Shown here: piece after piece, positions 61,375 to 64,000 of the stretch
Layout: each line of letters opens with the position of its first letter
Numbering within the stretch: the first letter of the stretch is position 1
Assembly: GCA_000818945.1 (NCBI GenBank)
Contig: KN805396.1
Span: 1 to 64,000 of the forward strand
Direction: 5' to 3'
From: Schizochytrium sp. CCTCC M209059
Lineage: Eukaryota > Sar > Bigyra > Thraustochytrida > Thraustochytriidae
Length of the DNA stretch: 64,000 nucleotides
Notes under the pieces: model-generated
What the model saw: only the letters and a program-made list of their open reading frames with translations
Databases searched by the model: none
What the model was told of the DNA's origin: nothing
Program-made: the position numbers and the translations under genes

Positions 61375-64000
61375 TTAGTACTCGTCGAGCTCATCAAGCA
61401 AACGTCGGAGCTTGGCATGCTGACGGACTTCAAGTTGCTCCTTCTTCACCCGTTCCGACTGAGCCGGCCCAGGTCGACCAGGGCGATGCTGCTTGTTAAT
61501 GTCGCACTTACGACGCAAAATATGCTCGATTTGCTGCAAACGCCGCTGCAGCTCATGGTTGTCCACGATATAGTTGATGGCTCGGCTCGAGTCAGAGCAA
61601 AAGTAGTCGAGGAGAGCGAGCGCCTTGGCGAAAATGCGAACCTGGTCGCGAAACATTTGCATCAGGTCTAGAATGGAGCTGGCGCTCGCCTCCTTGTTCA
61701 CAAAGAGGCGCTCGTAGTTGCGGGGGCGGTCCTGTTTTGCGACTTGCAACAGAATCTGCAAGGCGATCTCCAGCAGCTTCATATGCGGCAGACTCCGGTT
61801 GCATGAGTGAACCAGTGCAAAGAGCACGTCGCTCGCACTTGAGTCGAGGAAGGCCTCGGCCATGGTCGGGTACCGTGTAGATACCTGGAGCGTTTCGCAC
61901 GCATTACGGATAGCACCCAGATTCTTGCTTTCAAGAAGCCACGCGAGCGCTGACTTGGTGCGAGCCCCAAGAGTCATCTCGTCCGTGGCCTTTGCACGTG
62001 CCGCGGCGAGACGGCGCTGGATCCGTGCCAATTCCTTGGAGCATGCCGCGCGTACCTTCCAGCCGCGGTAAATTGCTTGCAGCTTGCAAAAGCCGCGCAT
62101 CTGCGCAAGGTGAGCCAGGCAGTACTTTTGCGCAAAGTCTTGAATCTTGCATGCCGCTTCGCGCTTGGAGACAAACCTGCGACGCGCTTGACGCATGCGC
62201 ACCCAGCTCTGGGCGAGAGTAATGTCTCGCGCAAAGCCTCGCAGGCTCTCTCGCACCAGCCAACCCCTGCATATCGCTTGCGTTTTGACCACAGCTCGCT
62301 GTCGCGCCATGGCCACGCGCCTCGCCAAGACCATACGGCCAAGCGACTGCATCACAACAACTGCGCGACGCGTTGCCGCTACTTGACGACGGGCCGCAGC
62401 TCCTCGTGACAGCGCCTGAAGACATACCACGGCACGATGCTCTACCGCCAAGCGTTGCAAAACAATGGACCGTCGCCAGATGGACTGAATGCGGACCACA
62501 GCCTGACGCCGCTTGCAGGACACCACACGCGCCTGCAGTCTGCGCACCGCAGCTTGTGCCACAATAATCTGTCGCAGCGAGCGCTGGAACTCCATACGGG
62601 CAACGACCATGCGACCACACGAAGAAATCTTGGTTGCAGCTGCATGCTGCAGCCGCAAATCGTTGCGTGCAGAAGCGCCGCGGAAGGCTGCCTGGATGAG
62701 CGTCGCCTTGTCCACAGTTGCACGAAAAGCATTTGTGGCCTCTACGGCCCTTGCCCAAGCCTGCAGACGCGTGGCGCACGCATGCAGAAGCGCAATGTGC
62801 TTCCGTGCTGCGCGTCCACGCCATGCCGCCTGCACTTGCAACGCACCCTGGCGCTGCATCTTGTAGCGACTTTGCTCGGCCCACATGCGAGCACACGACT
62901 GCACTGTCACCGTCGACCTGCGAACGACAAGCCAAATTTCGCGCATTTCGAACGCGCGGAAGAACGCCTGGATCTTGACAGTGCTGGCGCGGATCCGAGA
63001 AAAGTGCTGTTGAGCTGCGTGTCTGCGCCAGGCCGTCTGAACCTTGTTACAAGCCTGCCGTTGCTCGGCAAGCTCACGTTGGCAGATCCACATGCGGGCC
63101 ATGGCTTGAATGACAGTGCTAGCATGGCGGGAAATAGCAAGCTGGCTGCGGGCTTGCGAAGCTCGAAATGCAGTCTGCACTGCCACAGCCGCAAGCTTGG
63201 CATTTTGAAGCTCTTCCTCGGCTCGCACGCGACGTACAAGCGCTTGTAGCTTGAGGATGGCGGCGCGGCGCGAGTTTGCAGCTGCACGAGCGCAAATGCC
63301 ACGAGCCAGGCTCTGAATCGTGACGATGGCATGGCGGTGCTGTTCGGCCAAACGTAGTGCCTGCTGGGTCCGGGCAATGCTCTGCAGCTTGATTGCCGCG
63401 GTCCGAAAGCGCAAAAGTTGCATGCGTGCAAGCGCTGTGCGCGCAAACGCTTGCACTTCGAGAATGGCGACGCGTCGCGATTTTGCAGCTGTACGAGCGC
63501 AAATGCCACGAGCGAAGCTCTGGATTGTGACAATAGCACAGCGGTGCTGCTGAGCCAAGCGTGTTGCCTGCTGGGAGCGAGCGACACTCTGCAGCTTGAT
63601 TACCGCAGCGCGAGTGCGCAGGAAGCGTACTCGCGCAAGCCATGTGCGGGCAAACGCTTGCACCTCGACAACGGCGGCGCGACGTGCATCCGCAGCTGAC
63701 CGAGCGCAGATGCCACGAGCCAGGCTCTGGATCGTAAGGACAGCGCAGCGGTGCTGTTCGGCCAAACGCGTCGCTTGCTGAGTGCGTGCGATACTCTGCA
63801 ACTTGACCACAGCGGCCCGTGTGCGCAGATACTGCATGCGTTGAAGTGCTGCTCGCGCAAATGCCTGCGTCTTTGTGACGCAAGCCATCTTGGCAGAGAA
63901 TTCACGCTGTGCATTAATGCGGCGCGCGTGGGCTTGAGCAAACACCGCAGCTCGCTTGGCCTTAAGTAGCGTTTGCTGCGCCACTCGAGCGCGAAAGAGA
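61375..64000 (-). CDS. ASPM: ASPM-like protein (abnormal spindle), C-terminal part
   Basis: Partial: the frame is open through the right edge, so the N-terminal part (expected to hold ASH and calponin-homology domains) is outside. The visible 875 codons contain about 25 or more IQ motifs spaced at 22-24 residues (for example AVVKLQSIARTQQATR, AIVTIQSFARGICAR), which bind calmodulin or light chains. The C-terminal armadillo-like segment contains LVHSCNRSLPHMKLLEIALQ and SILDLMQMFRDQ, both matching the conserved end of ASPM. ASPM focuses spindle poles in mitosis. The DNA is internally repetitive because of the IQ units. Confidence 0.9.
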   Translation of the reverse strand, partial: LFRARVAQQTLLKAKRAAVFAQAHARRINAQREFSAKMACVTKTQAFARAALQRMQYLRTRAAVVKLQSIARTQQATRLAEQHRCAVLTIQSLARGICARSAADARRAAVVEVQAFARTWLARVRFLRTRAAVIKLQSVARSQQATRLAQQHRCAIVTIQSFARGICARTAAKSRRVAILEVQAFARTALARMQLLRFRTAAIKLQSIARTQQALRLAEQHRHAIVTIQSLARGICARAAANSRRAAILKLQALVRRVRAEEELQNAKLAAVAVQTAFRASQARSQLAISRHASTVIQAMARMWICQRELAEQRQACNKVQTAWRRHAAQQHFSRIRASTVKIQAFFRAFEMREIWLVVRRSTVTVQSCARMWAEQSRYKMQRQGALQVQAAWRGRAARKHIALLHACATRLQAWARAVEATNAFRATVDKATLIQAAFRGASARNDLRLQHAAATKISSCGRMVVARMEFQRSLRQIIVAQAAVRRLQARVVSCKRRQAVVRIQSIWRRSIVLQRLAVEHRAVVCLQALSRGAAARRQVAATRRAVVVMQSLGRMVLARRVAMARQRAVVKTQAICRGWLVRESLRGFARDITLAQSWVRMRQARRRFVSKREAACKIQDFAQKYCLAHLAQMRGFCKLQAIYRGWKVRAACSKELARIQRRLAAARAKATDEMTLGARTKSALAWLLESKNLGAIRNACETLQVSTRYPTMAEAFLDSSASDVLFALVHSCNRSLPHMKLLEIALQILLQVAKQDRPRNYERLFVNKEASASSILDLMQMFRDQVRIFAKALALLDYFCSDSSRAINYIVDNHELQRRLQQIEHILRRKCDINKQHRPGRPGPAQSERVKKEQLEVRQHAKLRRLLDELDEY

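Overview
The window is nuclear DNA from a compact eukaryotic genome. Most genes are single uninterrupted ORFs on both strands with short gaps, yet the set is clearly eukaryotic: KAE1, SRP receptor alpha, CPSF160, ABCE1, cyclin Y, DHHC palmitoyltransferase, an AGFG-type ArfGAP, NOC2, DPH7, ASPM and a spliced CENP-M. Together with a FunK1/Crinkler-type kinase and GC-rich, microsatellite-laden spacers, this suggests a protist, most likely a stramenopile such as a thraustochytrid (labyrinthulomycete). That placement is inference.

Layout. 1-8880 is a tandem array with three copies of a small membrane-anchored kinase-like gene (minus strand; copy 1 is cut by the left edge). The copies are separated by long near-identical spacers holding an 18-bp minisatellite (29, 3 and 29 units). 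One interval also carries a diverged, gene-less fossil unit. 9.4-14.3 kb holds a small acylated coiled-coil protein, KAE1, a WSCD-like sulfotransferase and a six-exon CENP-M gene that no single ORF reveals. 14.7-25.2 kb holds SRP receptor alpha, CPSF160, ABCE1 and a four-helix membrane protein. 25.5-34 kb holds an MFS transporter, cyclin Y, a 7TM protein followed by its frameshifted pseudogene, and a Golgi-type glycosyltransferase-like protein. 34.8-51 kb holds a WD40 protein, three unrecognised proteins, a metallophosphoesterase, a DHHC enzyme, a HIT-family GDP-sugar phosphorylase, the ArfGAP and NOC2.

After a 460-base assembly gap, 51.6-59.75 kb is a distinct, GC-rich island of mostly minus-strand genes unlike its neighbours: a Ser-rich membrane protein, a large FunK1/Crinkler-like kinase, two highly charged coiled-coil proteins, and three paralogues built as membrane anchor, helical stalk and C-terminal beta-rich domain. 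One paralogue has a 5' frameshift; another is 5'-truncated next to a (TTAGG)n array. This island is the best candidate here for an undescribed element. The window closes with DPH7 and the C-terminal part of ASPM.

The conserved genes serve general cell functions (tRNA t6A, diphthamide, ribosome recycling and biogenesis, mRNA 3'-end formation, secretion, mitosis) and form no operon. Several pairs are head-to-head with short shared promoters or tail-to-tail with overlapping ends.
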